Shown here: piece after piece, positions 7,582 to 16,810 of the stretch
Layout: the number at the start of each line of letters is the position of its first letter
Numbering within the stretch: the stretch's first letter is position 1
Source: Spirosoma aureum
Lineage (GTDB): Bacteria; Bacteroidota; Bacteroidia; Cytophagales; Spirosomataceae
Assembly: GCF_011604685.1 (NCBI RefSeq)
Contig: NZ_CP050063.1
Location: 952,501-1,016,500 of the forward strand
Direction: 5' to 3'
DNA: 64,000 nucleotides
Program-made: the position numbers and the translations under genes
Notes under the pieces: model-generated
Seen by the model: the letters and a program-made list of their open reading frames with translations, nothing else
Databases searched by the model: none
What the model was told of the DNA's origin: nothing

Positions 7582-10500
7582 TTACCCCAGCATCACCAAT
7601 TCTTTCAGTTCTGCATCACTCAGATCGCCCAGCCAGGTTTCGCCGGTCTGGACACTCAGGTTTGCCAGTTCGCGTTTCGAACGGATCATCGCGTCGATTT
7701 TTTCTTCGAGCGTTCCTTGGTTCATAAGCCGGTAAACCAGTACATTTTTGGTCTGGCCGATGCGGAAGGCGCGATCAGTGGCTTGAGCCTCAACGGCCGG
7801 ATTCCACCATAAATCATAATGGATGACGTGGTTCGCCTGTGTCAGGTTCAGACCCGTACCACCTGCTTTGAGTGATAGAATAAACGTGTGATCGCTGCGG
7901 TTACGCTGGAATTGCTCTACCATCTGATCCCGCTCTGATCGGGAAGAGCCGCCGTGCAGAAATAAGGGTTGTGTACCAAACGTCTGCTGGATGAACTGCT
8001 GAAGTAGTTCGCCCATCTCGCGGTACTGCGTGAAAATCAATACTTTTTCGTGGCTGGCATAGATGTTTTCCAGCAGATTGAGCAATAACGTAGCCTTGCC
8101 CGACAGTGCAGGCGAAGGACCAGTGCCCCGGCTATTGCCTCGTTTAAGGTATTGGTAGGGATGGTTTCCAATTTGCTTCAGAGCTGTCATTAGCTTCAAT
8201 ACCAGACCACGACGCGCAATGCCATCCTTTTCCTCAATAGCCCGCAGACTCTCCTGTACTACGCTTTCATAGAGCGCTGCCTGTTCGGTTGTGAGGGAGC
8301 AGAACTGATCGTTCTCAATTTTGTCGGGTAGGTCGCTAATGATGCTGCGATCTGTTTTGATACGACGGAGCAGGAAAGGGCTCGTTACACGCCGGAATAG
8401 ATCGAGTTTCTGGTGGTCACGTTCCTGCTGAATGGGTTTCCCGAAATCCTCATTGAATTTACCTAGCCCTCCCAGATACCCTTTGTTTACGAAGTCCATG
8501 ATACTCCAGAATTCCGACAAACGGTTTTCAACGGGTGTACCACTGAGCGCAATTCGGATAGGGGCTTTCAGTGCTTTTACGGCCTTCGTTTGTTCTGTGT
8601 CCGGATTTTTGATGTTCTGAGCCTCATCGATGACGACGGTTGCCCATGTCAATTTCTTGAGCGTATCAAGGTCAGATCGGACTACACCATAAGTCGTTAA
8701 CAGCAAATCATAATCATCGGCTTTAGTGGTAGTAGCTGGTAGTTTTCGATTGGCGCCATGATAGACTCGTGCTTTTAGATCGGGGGCGAATCGGGCAATC
8801 TCTTTCTGCCAGTTGGTAAGTAGCGTCGTGGGCAGCACAACCAGCCCTTTTTGCTTCTTAAAGCGCCCTTCCTGCTTAAATTTCAACAGGAGTGCAATGA
8901 TCTGGAGCGTTTTCCCCAGGCCCATATCATCGGCCAGCAGGCTGCCCATACCCAGGGTTGTATTTTTAAGAAGCCAGTCATAGCCACGCTGCTGATAGGG
9001 GCGAAGGATAGCATTCAGCGCTTCGGGCAACGGTTGTGCTTCACTGTCCGTAAACTGCTTGACCAGCTTGCGAACCTCGGCAGTTAGCCCGATTCGGGCG
9101 CCTTTGTATTCTTCTGCCAGCGCTGCTTTAAGCAGGTCAGAGCCGGTCAACTCAGGCGGATTTTCGAGTTGTTTATACAGTTTAGTAAGCTCAGCGGGGT
9201 CGATCAGTACATATTGATCTTTAATTTTAACAAGGCCTTTCGAGGTGCTAACTAATTTCTGGAACTCGTTGACACCCACCATCTCATCGCCAAGAGCAAC
9301 CTGCCAGTCAAACATGAGCATGTCTTCCAGCCGCATGAAGGCATTTTTATCCGTGACTTTGGCTTTCAACCGGGCACCTACCTGCGGTCTGACCCAGTGT
9401 TGAAGCGACTTGGGCAACCAGAGTGCAATGCCAAGTAGTTGCATGCGGGGAAGGGTTTCCAGCAGAACCTTCACAAACTCATCGGGCGAGTACGACAGGT
9501 AAGCAGGGCCTCCCATTTTCGTCAGTTTTGCCAGATCAGGAAAGTGTCGCGACAGCACTAGTAAATCCTGTAATACGGCCATCCGAATTCGTTCATGTTT
9601 CTTTTTCGTAAGCAGTTCTGGCAGCGGAATGGGTTGTTCTGGGGCTGCGGTTGTATTCACTTCTTCGCGGTCACGAATGAGTAGACTCAACCGGAATTCA
9701 TCGCCCCATTCGCTGTCTTCAACGGCCAGAATGGGAACAAATCGTTTGTGGGTCAGAAAGAAATCATTGAGCCAAAGTTGTATGGCTAATGGCATTTCTT
9801 TTCGACCAAAGCCCTCGAAACGTAGGGTTTCAACCCCAAAAAACAGTCGGTCAGCATCTTCCAGGGGCCAACGCTCCCAGAGTTCGATCGTACTCGGTTT
9901 GATTACCCGACGCAGAAAAAGTGAGCATAACGTCAATATCTGTTGATCGTCGGGCAGGGCCAGCCATTCTTTTTGCCAACGTACCGTCAGTAACGTTGGT
10001 GGAATTTGGGTTGCCAGTTGACTGGTCAGGTCTTTAATCGTTTCGTTGAGCATGGCTGGTAGCCATCGTACCCGATACTGATCTTCAGTTGGCCCTACCT
10101 TCAGCAGTTGCGGCACTACAGCACCCCGGCGGAGCAAGGCAGCCGAAAATTGCTGAGTCAGGTACAAGGCTCTTACCGAATCACTCATCTCGGGCCAGTC
10201 GGCTTCGGTGAGCCGGTCGAGCCAGCTAGTCAGGTCACCCATGGCAAAGCCCGCAATGGAGCGCGGTTCGCCGTGTTCGCTGAACATGCTGATTTTTTTG
10301 ACCTTCATGACCTCATCGAGTTGCAGCTCAATGCTATCGCTCGGGTCAGGATGAGGTTCATCGTCTGGAAGGGGCTGTAGTAAAGACTTCTCCAGAAGTG
10401 GTTTGCTGAAGAGTCTGTACGCTTTGGACAGCGACTTATGGAAGTCACTCTTTGTAAACGTAACATCGGTTGATAATAAACCCAGCAACTGGTCGGCCAA

Positions 10501-11151
10501 AGGAGGGATGGTCGCAAAATCAAGTCCGGCCCGGATTTTATCGTCGGGATGCCAGTCTTCGTCGTCGGGCAACTCATCGGTACCTATTTCCCGAAACGAG
10601 ATAACCGTATTCATGCTGCCAGTAACAGAATCCGGCTGCCCTTTCTGTAATTCGGCCAGAATATCGAGTCCTTTCAGCAGAAAAACCTGAAATGGATTGC
10701 GGTCAATTTCGTTGGCCACCACATAAATGACAGCCGCAAGATGTTTGCAGGGAACGGCTTCATCAGGGCAGGAGCAGCCCATAATCAAATCCCGGAATGA
10801 GTGCGGAAACAGCTGTGTTCCCTGCCGATTTGCAAATTCGATCAGTTCGGGTGGGAGCTGCCGATTTAAGAGTTGAGCCAATATGGCCGGGTTTTCCCGG
10901 ATTTCGGTCAGCAAACTTTCTTTTTCGGCTTCAGTAAACAATTGCACGGTCAGCTTGGTCCGATAAGGACGAGGAGCCGACCCTTTAATGGAAGCTGAGA
11001 TCTGATTAGTAGAAATAGTTAATCCCTGTACAGCTCCTTTATTGGCATACGTTTTGCCCCGTGGTAGCCGATTGGCCATGTCAATGCTTGTCAGGGCGTT
11101 GAGCCATTGCTGTCCCCACCACGTTTTGCCGTAGGTGATGCGTTCCGCCAT
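7582..11151 (-). CDS. SNF2-family helicase with N-terminal SWIM zinc finger (HepA-like)
   Basis: DNA-dependent ATPase of 1189 residues. The N-terminus carries a SWIM zinc finger (CSCPDEAVPCKHLAAVIY, CxCxnCxH) followed by a long linker region. The SF2 core occupies roughly the last 480 residues: motif I LLADDMGLGKTLQ, motif II VIDEAQNIKN, motif III LSGTPVENR, then the helicase C half with FTQYREMG, LHGGSS, LKAGGTGLNLTQA and DRAFRIGQ. Such SWIM-SNF2 proteins are widespread in bacteria and are thought to act on DNA or transcription complexes; the precise role is unknown. No methyltransferase, nuclease or other defence partner is adjacent, so I do not call it a defence gene. Confidence 0.92.
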   Translation of the reverse strand: MAERITYGKTWWGQQWLNALTSIDMANRLPRGKTYANKGAVQGLTISTNQISASIKGSAPRPYRTKLTVQLFTEAEKESLLTEIRENPAILAQLLNRQLPPELIEFANRQGTQLFPHSFRDLIMGCSCPDEAVPCKHLAAVIYVVANEIDRNPFQVFLLKGLDILAELQKGQPDSVTGSMNTVISFREIGTDELPDDEDWHPDDKIRAGLDFATIPPLADQLLGLLSTDVTFTKSDFHKSLSKAYRLFSKPLLEKSLLQPLPDDEPHPDPSDSIELQLDEVMKVKKISMFSEHGEPRSIAGFAMGDLTSWLDRLTEADWPEMSDSVRALYLTQQFSAALLRRGAVVPQLLKVGPTEDQYRVRWLPAMLNETIKDLTSQLATQIPPTLLTVRWQKEWLALPDDQQILTLCSLFLRRVIKPSTIELWERWPLEDADRLFFGVETLRFEGFGRKEMPLAIQLWLNDFFLTHKRFVPILAVEDSEWGDEFRLSLLIRDREEVNTTAAPEQPIPLPELLTKKKHERIRMAVLQDLLVLSRHFPDLAKLTKMGGPAYLSYSPDEFVKVLLETLPRMQLLGIALWLPKSLQHWVRPQVGARLKAKVTDKNAFMRLEDMLMFDWQVALGDEMVGVNEFQKLVSTSKGLVKIKDQYVLIDPAELTKLYKQLENPPELTGSDLLKAALAEEYKGARIGLTAEVRKLVKQFTDSEAQPLPEALNAILRPYQQRGYDWLLKNTTLGMGSLLADDMGLGKTLQIIALLLKFKQEGRFKKQKGLVVLPTTLLTNWQKEIARFAPDLKARVYHGANRKLPATTTKADDYDLLLTTYGVVRSDLDTLKKLTWATVVIDEAQNIKNPDTEQTKAVKALKAPIRIALSGTPVENRLSEFWSIMDFVNKGYLGGLGKFNEDFGKPIQQERDHQKLDLFRRVTSPFLLRRIKTDRSIISDLPDKIENDQFCSLTTEQAALYESVVQESLRAIEEKDGIARRGLVLKLMTALKQIGNHPYQYLKRGNSRGTGPSPALSGKATLLLNLLENIYASHEKVLIFTQYREMGELLQQFIQQTFGTQPLFLHGGSSRSERDQMVEQFQRNRSDHTFILSLKAGGTGLNLTQANHVIHYDLWWNPAVEAQATDRAFRIGQTKNVLVYRLMNQGTLEEKIDAMIRSKRELANLSVQTGETWLGDLSDAELKELVMLG

Positions 11152-11872
11152 CTATACCGAAAAGTGATTTAGGTGTAAAAATAGGTGGTTTGCCTTCTGG
11201 CAAGTGTGCCCATCAAAAATTCACAACCAGGAATTTTAGAATGGGCTATAACCGGGTATTTGATTCAGCCCTGTTATGTCAAACGATAACGAATTATGGG
11301 TCGAAGCTAGTGTTTTCGGACGCAGCCAGCCGGATTACCACCTGTACTCTAACGGTTGATACCCCAAAGTAGTTTGAATAAGGTAATTGTTAATGGACGC
11401 ATTTTGAACAAATAAATAATGTAATTGATAAAATTCTGATAAATAATGTGAAATCAAAATAATGTATATTATTTATTAGGAAATGCATGTTGTAAATTTT
11501 GAGTGTATGTCATAATGTTGTAAACTTGTTTAACCAAGAGCTATGAAAGCTGCCTATTTTCTGATGCGGATAGCCAGAACAACGAACAAAATCCAGCGGT
11601 AAGCAATGACAGATTTTGTTGGCCAGTTGCTAAGAAATACCACTTTCCAGCTGCTAACGCAGTTATATCCTGGTATAAAGTATCTGGTTTGTTAGTAATA
11701 AAATTGACCAGATATCCTTTATGTCTAATCACTTTAATGCTATGCGATTACAAACTATAAAGGAAGCGAAGTGGCCTATTCATAGCTATAGCTCACAATT
11801 TGCCCAGGAATAAGTAGTTCATTACTTCCCGCTTACTTTTACGTATATACCTTTTCCCTCCCTATATCGCTC
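11152..11872. other. 721-bp region without a supported gene
   Basis: I found no convincing coding sequence, tRNA or terminator. The middle part (about 11380-11530) is strongly AT-rich and holds three copies of AATAATGT at 11415, 11442 and 11458, which could be promoter or protein-binding sequence but are weak evidence in AT-rich DNA. A 63-codon minus-strand frame at 11541-11732 shows no recognisable features. Confidence 0.5.
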
Positions 11873-13159
11873 ATGTCAATCGTTAATCTGGCTTTAGACG
11901 CGCCCGTCGACACGGCACTTGGTCGAGGTATCAAGCACATTGGCATTGGCAAGTACGGCAGTAAGCCGCTTACGCCTGAGTTGCTGGCCGAATGTCGTGC
12001 TGCGCTGGAAGATCCAATGTCGCATCCGCTTCAACGGGGGGCTTTTCTGGGCGCATTGATCGCGAAAGGACCGACTAAGGAAGAAATGGCGCTGGAGGAG
12101 GTAATTGGCAAGGGCGCGTTTTCACATCCCACTTTTTTTATCAATAAGGTTTGCCCTGATTTGCCGGTTGGCTTGCATCCGATTGCCACTAAGTTAGTAA
12201 GAGGCCACAATTTACAGGTAAGTGAAGCGCATCAGTTAGGTGATTATCTGTTTAGTGATGGTGCCGATGCGGATACAGATTGTGAAACGTTTCGGGGGCT
12301 GGCAGCGAGTATCATGCGGGTCAGGCACGAAACCAACGAAGAATATCATGGTCTGATGAAGGCTGCTGAGCGTACATTTTCGCCCGGTTTTGGCCCAATT
12401 AGTTGTGCCGATCGACCCCTAGTTCAGCTTGCCGAACCTTTTGATGGCGTTGATAACAGCTACCTGATAACACCGTTGCTGGCGCAGTTTTTTCAGAAGC
12501 GGGGGTATGGAGCCGTTTCGATGGTTGGGCGTTCGGGTGGCCCGAAATTTACGCTGAATGCCCTTGATTTATACATGCATCTTGGGTGCCAGTTTTTACA
12601 AAGTAATCATGAACTCGATACACCTTTGGAGCGATATGGCTGGGTACTCGACCAGAAAGCGCTTTCGCCTGCCCTTAATCGGTGGGTCGATCGGCGGCAG
12701 ACCATCATAAAACGCCCATTTCTGGCCACACTTGAAAAAGTGCTGAACCCTTGCCACGCACAAATTCTGGTGACGTCGGTATTTCATATCACCTACCAGA
12801 TGAAGATGGCCGAACTTGCTTTAATGGCCGGATTTGACGCTGCTATTGTTCTTAAACGGGGTCTGGAAGGAAGCCTTGCTCCGTCGACCAGTCGATCAAG
12901 CGGTATTTTGTGTGCCGTCAGGACGCCACGAGGACATCTGTTTTATCAGCATTTTGAGGGGGAGTCACCTGTATTTGCCCCTTTTCGTACAGAAAGTGAT
13001 GCCCAATACGAACAACCGCTGGCATCCGACAATGCCCGCCTGGTTCGGGCATTCATGACCGAAGGCCATACGGCTAATAATGATTTTGATAACCGGGTTC
13101 AGTTTGCCCACGCACTCTACGGTCGTGGCCTGGATTGGGTAGAAGGACAACTAAAGTGA
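11873..13159 (+). CDS. Anthranilate phosphoribosyltransferase-like (TrpD2/YbiB-related) protein
   Basis: A 428-residue protein with the nucleoside phosphorylase/TrpD fold, judged from an N-terminal helical bundle (RGAFLGALIAKGPTKEEM) and the GRSGGPKFTLNALDLYMHLG segment in the position of the TrpD catalytic region. A later KRGLEGSLAPSTSRSSGI segment resembles the KGxEG motif seen in YbiB/TrpD2. It is longer than TrpD (about 340) and lacks the canonical PRPP-binding GTGGD loop, so real anthranilate transferase activity is unlikely; YbiB proteins bind nucleic acids. There are no trp genes nearby. Its function is unassigned. Confidence 0.7.
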   Translation: MSIVNLALDAPVDTALGRGIKHIGIGKYGSKPLTPELLAECRAALEDPMSHPLQRGAFLGALIAKGPTKEEMALEEVIGKGAFSHPTFFINKVCPDLPVGLHPIATKLVRGHNLQVSEAHQLGDYLFSDGADADTDCETFRGLAASIMRVRHETNEEYHGLMKAAERTFSPGFGPISCADRPLVQLAEPFDGVDNSYLITPLLAQFFQKRGYGAVSMVGRSGGPKFTLNALDLYMHLGCQFLQSNHELDTPLERYGWVLDQKALSPALNRWVDRRQTIIKRPFLATLEKVLNPCHAQILVTSVFHITYQMKMAELALMAGFDAAIVLKRGLEGSLAPSTSRSSGILCAVRTPRGHLFYQHFEGESPVFAPFRTESDAQYEQPLASDNARLVRAFMTEGHTANNDFDNRVQFAHALYGRGLDWVEGQLK

Positions 13160-13180
13160 CCGGGGCCTACTAATCGAGCT

Positions 13181-13297
13181 GTTGCAAAAGTCAATGTGGA
13201 CTAAACAGGCTACCATTTTGCATTGCCCATGATAATCAACATCGTTTTATACTGGTCAGCTGATAGACTGATTCGTTGTGTCTTTGACTTTTGTAAC
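13181..13297. repeat. 117-bp stretch bounded by 13-bp inverted repeats
   Basis: The left end GTTGCAAAAGTCA (13181-13193) and right end TGACTTTTGTAAC (13285-13297) are inverted copies differing at one base. The exact complement of the left end, TGACTTTTGCAAC, occurs again at 14201-14213, beyond the map gene. No coding capacity. Could be a small non-autonomous element or paired regulatory sites. Confidence 0.45.
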
Positions 13298-13340
13298 CAC
13301 CACTGTCTTTAGCGCAATTGATGCTGAAAGGATCGGGATG

Positions 13341-14102
13341 CTAATTCCATAATTGATTTGCGGCAGTCAGAATGATCGGGTGCTTATCGGTAACGACAAT
13401 GGTGTGTTCATGCTGTACCGCAAAACTGTCCTTAGCGATTAGCGTCCATCCATCTCCCTTCTCGTGTGCATACGTGGCTTTAGTGGATAAAAACGTTTCA
13501 ATGGCCACAACCGAGTTCTTTCTGAACCGATCTTTGTTGGACCGATCATAATAGCAAAGAATCTCATGCGGCTCTTCATGCAAGCTCCGGCCTACGCCAT
13601 GCCCGGCCAGATTCTTGATGACCCGATAGCCATTTCGTTTGGCTTCGGTTTCAATAAAGCGTCCAATTGCAGCGATTTGTACACCCCCTCGGATCTGGCT
13701 AATAGCTTTGGCCAGAATTCGCTTCGACGCTTCCACCAGGGCACTATGTTGATGAATATCCTGCCCCAACACAAAGGAACCGCCATTATCTGACCAATAA
13801 CCATTTAGTTCAGCCGATACATCGATATTGACCAGATCTCCTTCCTGAAGGATTCGTTTCGCTGATGGAATACCATGACAAACTTCCTCATTCAAGCTGA
13901 TGCAGGTCCAGCCCGGAAAGCCATAGGTGAGTTTAGGGGCCGATCGGGCACCGTGCTGTTCCAGAAGTTGTCGACCGTATTGATCCAGATCAAGCGTCGA
14001 CATGCCTGGGCGGGCATATTGTTGCATAAGGTTAAGAGTTGACCCGACAATCTGGCTAATATGCTGCATACCGATCAGGTCCTCCTCAGATTTCAATGAC
14101 AT
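13341..14102 (-). CDS. map: Type I methionine aminopeptidase
   Basis: Removes the initiator methionine from nascent proteins. A 253-residue M24 (pita-bread) enzyme with all expected residues: the substrate-binding His in EEVCHGIP, the metal ligands Asp in VNIDVSAEL, Asp in WSDNGGSF, His in LAGHGVG, Glu in AIETF and Glu in QHEHT. It stands apart from the ribosomal protein operon where many bacteria keep map, so it may be a second paralogue; the other copy, if present, is outside the window. Inverted copies of a 13-bp sequence flank the gene (13181, 13285, 14201). Confidence 0.9.
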   Translation of the reverse strand: MSLKSEEDLIGMQHISQIVGSTLNLMQQYARPGMSTLDLDQYGRQLLEQHGARSAPKLTYGFPGWTCISLNEEVCHGIPSAKRILQEGDLVNIDVSAELNGYWSDNGGSFVLGQDIHQHSALVEASKRILAKAISQIRGGVQIAAIGRFIETEAKRNGYRVIKNLAGHGVGRSLHEEPHEILCYYDRSNKDRFRKNSVVAIETFLSTKATYAHEKGDGWTLIAKDSFAVQHEHTIVVTDKHPIILTAANQLWN

Positions 14103-14140
14103 AACTTTATTCTTTTAGTTCTATAATCGGTATGTATAGC

Positions 14141-14213
14141 GCAAAAGTTCTGATAAGTGTCTGTTAGCTTACCAATGTAGGACAATTTTAGGACAGGTTC
14201 TGACTTTTGCAAC
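14141..14213. repeat. Third copy of the TGACTTTTGCAAC word with a partial inverted partner
   Basis: TGACTTTTGCAAC at 14201-14213 is the exact reverse complement of 13181-13193. GCAAAAGT at 14141-14148 pairs with ACTTTTGC at 14203-14210, so this spacer between map and osmC also has inverted ends, like 13181-13297. Both spacers flank the map gene. Confidence 0.35.
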
Positions 14214-14221
14214 CGCCTACC

Positions 14222-14620
14222 TTATGTCGTCAACGTAATGCTCAGACCTTTCCTAAGGGTATTATGCACTTCTGCGATTCGGTCAGTATATAGAATCAAT
14301 TCTTCGATTTCAGCTGGTGGTGCCTCTGACACTACATTGGCTTTATACGTAAAATTTGATCCGGGCTCTCCTTCGGCACCGAATTCACCTGTAACCAGGA
14401 CTTCTACCCCCGAAACGGCTATGTTTCTCTTGCCTGCCTCCCGATAGATGTCGTTGCAGAAGCAGGTAGCCAATGACAGCAGCAGCAGTTCCCCGCCATT
14501 TATAGATGATCCAAAACCAGATGATTTTGTCGAAATCTGTATGGTTGTTGCCGATTCATTTGTCTGTACTACGGTTTCCTGATGATTAAACGTACTTTTT
14601 ATACTGGCCGAAATTTTCAT
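14222..14620 (-). CDS. OsmC family protein
   Basis: A 132-residue OsmC/Ohr-fold protein, a group of small thiol-dependent peroxidases that reduce organic hydroperoxides. It shows the central LLLLSLATCFCNDIYREAGKR helix with its conserved Cys (here a CFC pair) and a downstream VSGVEVLVTGEF strand. The distant first reactive Cys seen in Ohr is not obvious, so this may belong to the less characterised YhfA-like group. I chose the ATG at 14620 (MKISASIKS), where homology is expected to begin; the frame is open back to 14728 but the added residues look non-coding. Confidence 0.83.
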   Translation of the reverse strand: MKISASIKSTFNHQETVVQTNESATTIQISTKSSGFGSSINGGELLLLSLATCFCNDIYREAGKRNIAVSGVEVLVTGEFGAEGEPGSNFTYKANVVSEAPPAEIEELILYTDRIAEVHNTLRKGLSITLTT

Positions 14621-14897
14621 GCTAGTGAAGGGAATGTTTCCAACAGGTTGTCCATGATGCCCGGGGATGGCATTATCGCTGCTATCTATCACGGTAAGTC
14701 TTCTACCAAAGATAAATAGAATTGTCAATGTTCGATCGTTGCTTCAGGATACTCAACTGCTCATTCTAACGGTATTGGAGTCAATCTTAGCACTTGACAA
14801 GCGTAACACGCCAGTCAAATCAGGGCGAAAGCAATGGGGAGGCTGTACCGGAATTTTCGTTGTGGCCGTTTTTTAGCGATAAACTGTCGTTACGCTG

Positions 14898-14905
14898 TAC
14901 CTTTG
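14898..14905 (+). promoter_or_regulatory. -7 promoter box before lhgO
   Basis: TACCTTTG, followed by CGG, as in the boxes before bioF and yceD. It ends 24 nt before the ATG at 14930, which supports that start over the longer open frame beginning at 14834. A matching -33 TTG is not clear. Confidence 0.6.
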
Positions 14906-14929
14906 CGGCTGGCAATTAGCCATTTTGGC

Positions 14930-16126
14930 ATGACAGACGTAGTAATTATTGGCGGTGGCATTGTGGGATTAGCCACAGCTCTGCAACTAAAACAGCAACG
15001 ACCTGAACTGAAGGTCATTTTGATTGAGAAAGAACCGGCTGTTGCCCGGCACCAGACCGGACACAATAGCGGAGTAATTCACTCCGGATTGTATTATAAA
15101 CCGGGAAGCCTGAAAGCTACCAATTGCATTAACGGCTATCATATGCTGATTGACTTCTGCGATGCTGAGGGCATTTCCTATGACCTCTGTGGGAAAATCG
15201 TGGTGGCTACAAAGCAGGAGGAACTCCCTCAGTTAGATACGCTCTATGATCGAGGTCAGCGCAATGGCCTGACCGGTTTAAAACGGCTATCGCTGCCCGA
15301 GATGCGTGAAATTGAGCCGCATGTTAATGGTGTTGCGGGTATGTTTGTCCCACAAACGGGCATTATTGACTATAAACAGGTATCTGACAAATACGCTGAG
15401 AAATTTCAGGCATTAGGGGGCGAAATTCGTCTTTCAGAACGCGTGGAGCAGGTGACACCTGGCACTAGCCTGAGTATTGTAGTGACCAATAAAAACCGCT
15501 ATGAGACAAAACTTGTGGTCAATTGCGCCGGCCTGTATTCCGATAAAATTGCCCAGCTAACGCAGCGGGAACCCGTTGACGTGCGTATAGTGCCATTCCG
15601 GGGCGAGTATTACAAGATTCGGCCCGAGAAACAGTATCTGGTTAAAAATCTGATCTATCCCGTCCCGGATCCGAATTTCCCATTCCTTGGCGTTCACTTT
15701 ACCCGAATGATTCATGGGGGCATAGAGGCAGGGCCAAATGCGGTGCTGGCTTTCCAGCGTGAAGGCTACACAAAGTCAGCTATAAACCTGAAAGAGCTAT
15801 TTGAAACGCTGGCCTGGCCGGGTTTTCAGAAGGTAGCGGCCAAATACTGGCAAACCGGTCTGGGAGAAATGTATCGTTCGTTCTCGAAATCAGCTTTTAC
15901 AAAAGCCTTGCAGGAGTTGATACCCGAAGTTCAGGAAACCGATCTCGAAGAGGGTGGTGCGGGTGTTCGCGCACAGGCGTGTGATCGAACGGGCGGTCTA
16001 CTCGACGATTTTGCTATTCTGGAAAGCGATAAGGCGATCAATGTGGTCAATGCACCTTCGCCAGCTGCCACGTCGTCACTGTCGATCGGCAAAACCGTAT
16101 CGGAGAAAGTATTAGCCCGTTTTTAA
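14930..16126 (+). CDS. lhgO: L-2-hydroxyglutarate oxidase/dehydrogenase
   Basis: FAD-dependent enzyme that oxidises L-2-hydroxyglutarate to 2-oxoglutarate, at the membrane in E. coli. The 398-residue protein starts with the FAD-binding Rossmann motif VIIGGGIVGLATALQL, then KEPAVARHQTGHNSGVIHSG and SGLYYKPGSLKATNC, a stretch highly typical of LhgO, and ends with FAILESDKAINVVNAPSPAA near the C-terminal FAD contact. Length and motif order match the family. No csiD or glutarate genes are nearby, so here it probably serves as metabolite repair. The start is supported by the -7 box at 14898. Confidence 0.92.
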   Translation: MTDVVIIGGGIVGLATALQLKQQRPELKVILIEKEPAVARHQTGHNSGVIHSGLYYKPGSLKATNCINGYHMLIDFCDAEGISYDLCGKIVVATKQEELPQLDTLYDRGQRNGLTGLKRLSLPEMREIEPHVNGVAGMFVPQTGIIDYKQVSDKYAEKFQALGGEIRLSERVEQVTPGTSLSIVVTNKNRYETKLVVNCAGLYSDKIAQLTQREPVDVRIVPFRGEYYKIRPEKQYLVKNLIYPVPDPNFPFLGVHFTRMIHGGIEAGPNAVLAFQREGYTKSAINLKELFETLAWPGFQKVAAKYWQTGLGEMYRSFSKSAFTKALQELIPEVQETDLEEGGAGVRAQACDRTGGLLDDFAILESDKAINVVNAPSPAATSSLSIGKTVSEKVLARF

Positions 16127-16267
16127 GTGATCTTGGCGAACAATCGGATATAAATAAGGTTTCTCTGAGGAAAGAATTTCGACTTAAACGAACTGAATCA
16201 TGAGTCCTATAAACCAGAATGAAGCGCTGGATACCCCTCTGATCTAAAAGAGAAAGGTAGAGAGAAA

Positions 16268-16705
16268 GTGGCCGAATCGCTGAATCGTCTTGTTGCTGAT
16301 GCCTTTGCGCTGTATATAAAAACCAAGAATTTTCATTGGCATATGTCCGGGCGTCATTTCCGCGATTACCATCTGTTGCTGGACGAACAGGCCGACCAGA
16401 TTTTTGCGACGATTGATCCGCTGGCCGAACGCGTTCGGAAAATTGGCGGCAACACCATTCGATCCGTAGCCCACATTGCACAGCTACAACGTGTAAAAGA
16501 CAACGATGAAGATTTCGTAGCTCCGAAAGATATGCTCACGGATCTGATTGTCGAGAACAAAAAGATGGCTAAAAACATGCGTGATGCCCATACAATTGCC
16601 GATGATGCGGAAGATGTAGCGACAGCAAGCCTGCTTGAAGTTTACATCGACGAAACCGAACGTCGTACCTGGTTCCTGTTCGAAACAACGCGGGATCTGA
16701 ACTAA
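16268..16705 (+). CDS. dps: Dps family DNA-binding ferritin-like protein with disrupted 5' end
   Basis: Dodecameric ferritin-like protein that stores iron and protects DNA from peroxide. The four-helix core is complete, including ALYIKTKNFHWHMSGRHF and DYHLLLDEQADQIF, which carry the ferroxidase-centre His, Asp and Glu residues. The frame has no ATG; the first usable start is GTG 16268. Directly upstream, ATG 16200 opens the expected Dps N-terminus (MSPINQNEALDTP) in another frame, and SDLKEKGREK follows in the dps frame. One missing base near 16238 explains both. Either the N-terminal tail is lost or the assembly has an error here. A strong terminator follows the gene. Confidence 0.85.
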   Translation: MAESLNRLVADAFALYIKTKNFHWHMSGRHFRDYHLLLDEQADQIFATIDPLAERVRKIGGNTIRSVAHIAQLQRVKDNDEDFVAPKDMLTDLIVENKKMAKNMRDAHTIADDAEDVATASLLEVYIDETERRTWFLFETTRDLN

Positions 16706-16749
16706 ACTCCAAACCTTATTGGTCTTTTAGACCCTACTCGGTTTTTTAC

Positions 16750-16800
16750 AGCGGTCGTCTTTTCCAGCAGCAAATTGGGAAAGACGACCGCTCTTTTATA
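16750..16800 (+). terminator. Intrinsic terminator after dps
   Basis: A 16-bp stem (16750-16765 with 16777-16792, one wobble) with an 11-nt loop is followed by CTTTTATA. It lies 45 nt after the dps stop and just before the Nudix gene, which begins at 16811. Confidence 0.75.
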
Positions 16801-16810
16801 AGTTGCCTTC

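Noticed and set aside
7582..11151. SNF2 helicase as part of a defence system (such as DISARM or a restriction-type system)
   Set aside because: No methyltransferase, nuclease, PLD or DUF1998 gene is adjacent; the SWIM-SNF2 architecture is a widespread single gene.
11541..11732. 63-codon minus-strand frame in the 11.2-11.9 kb gap
   Set aside because: No recognisable motif, low-quality composition and no start context; open by chance in AT-rich DNA is likely.
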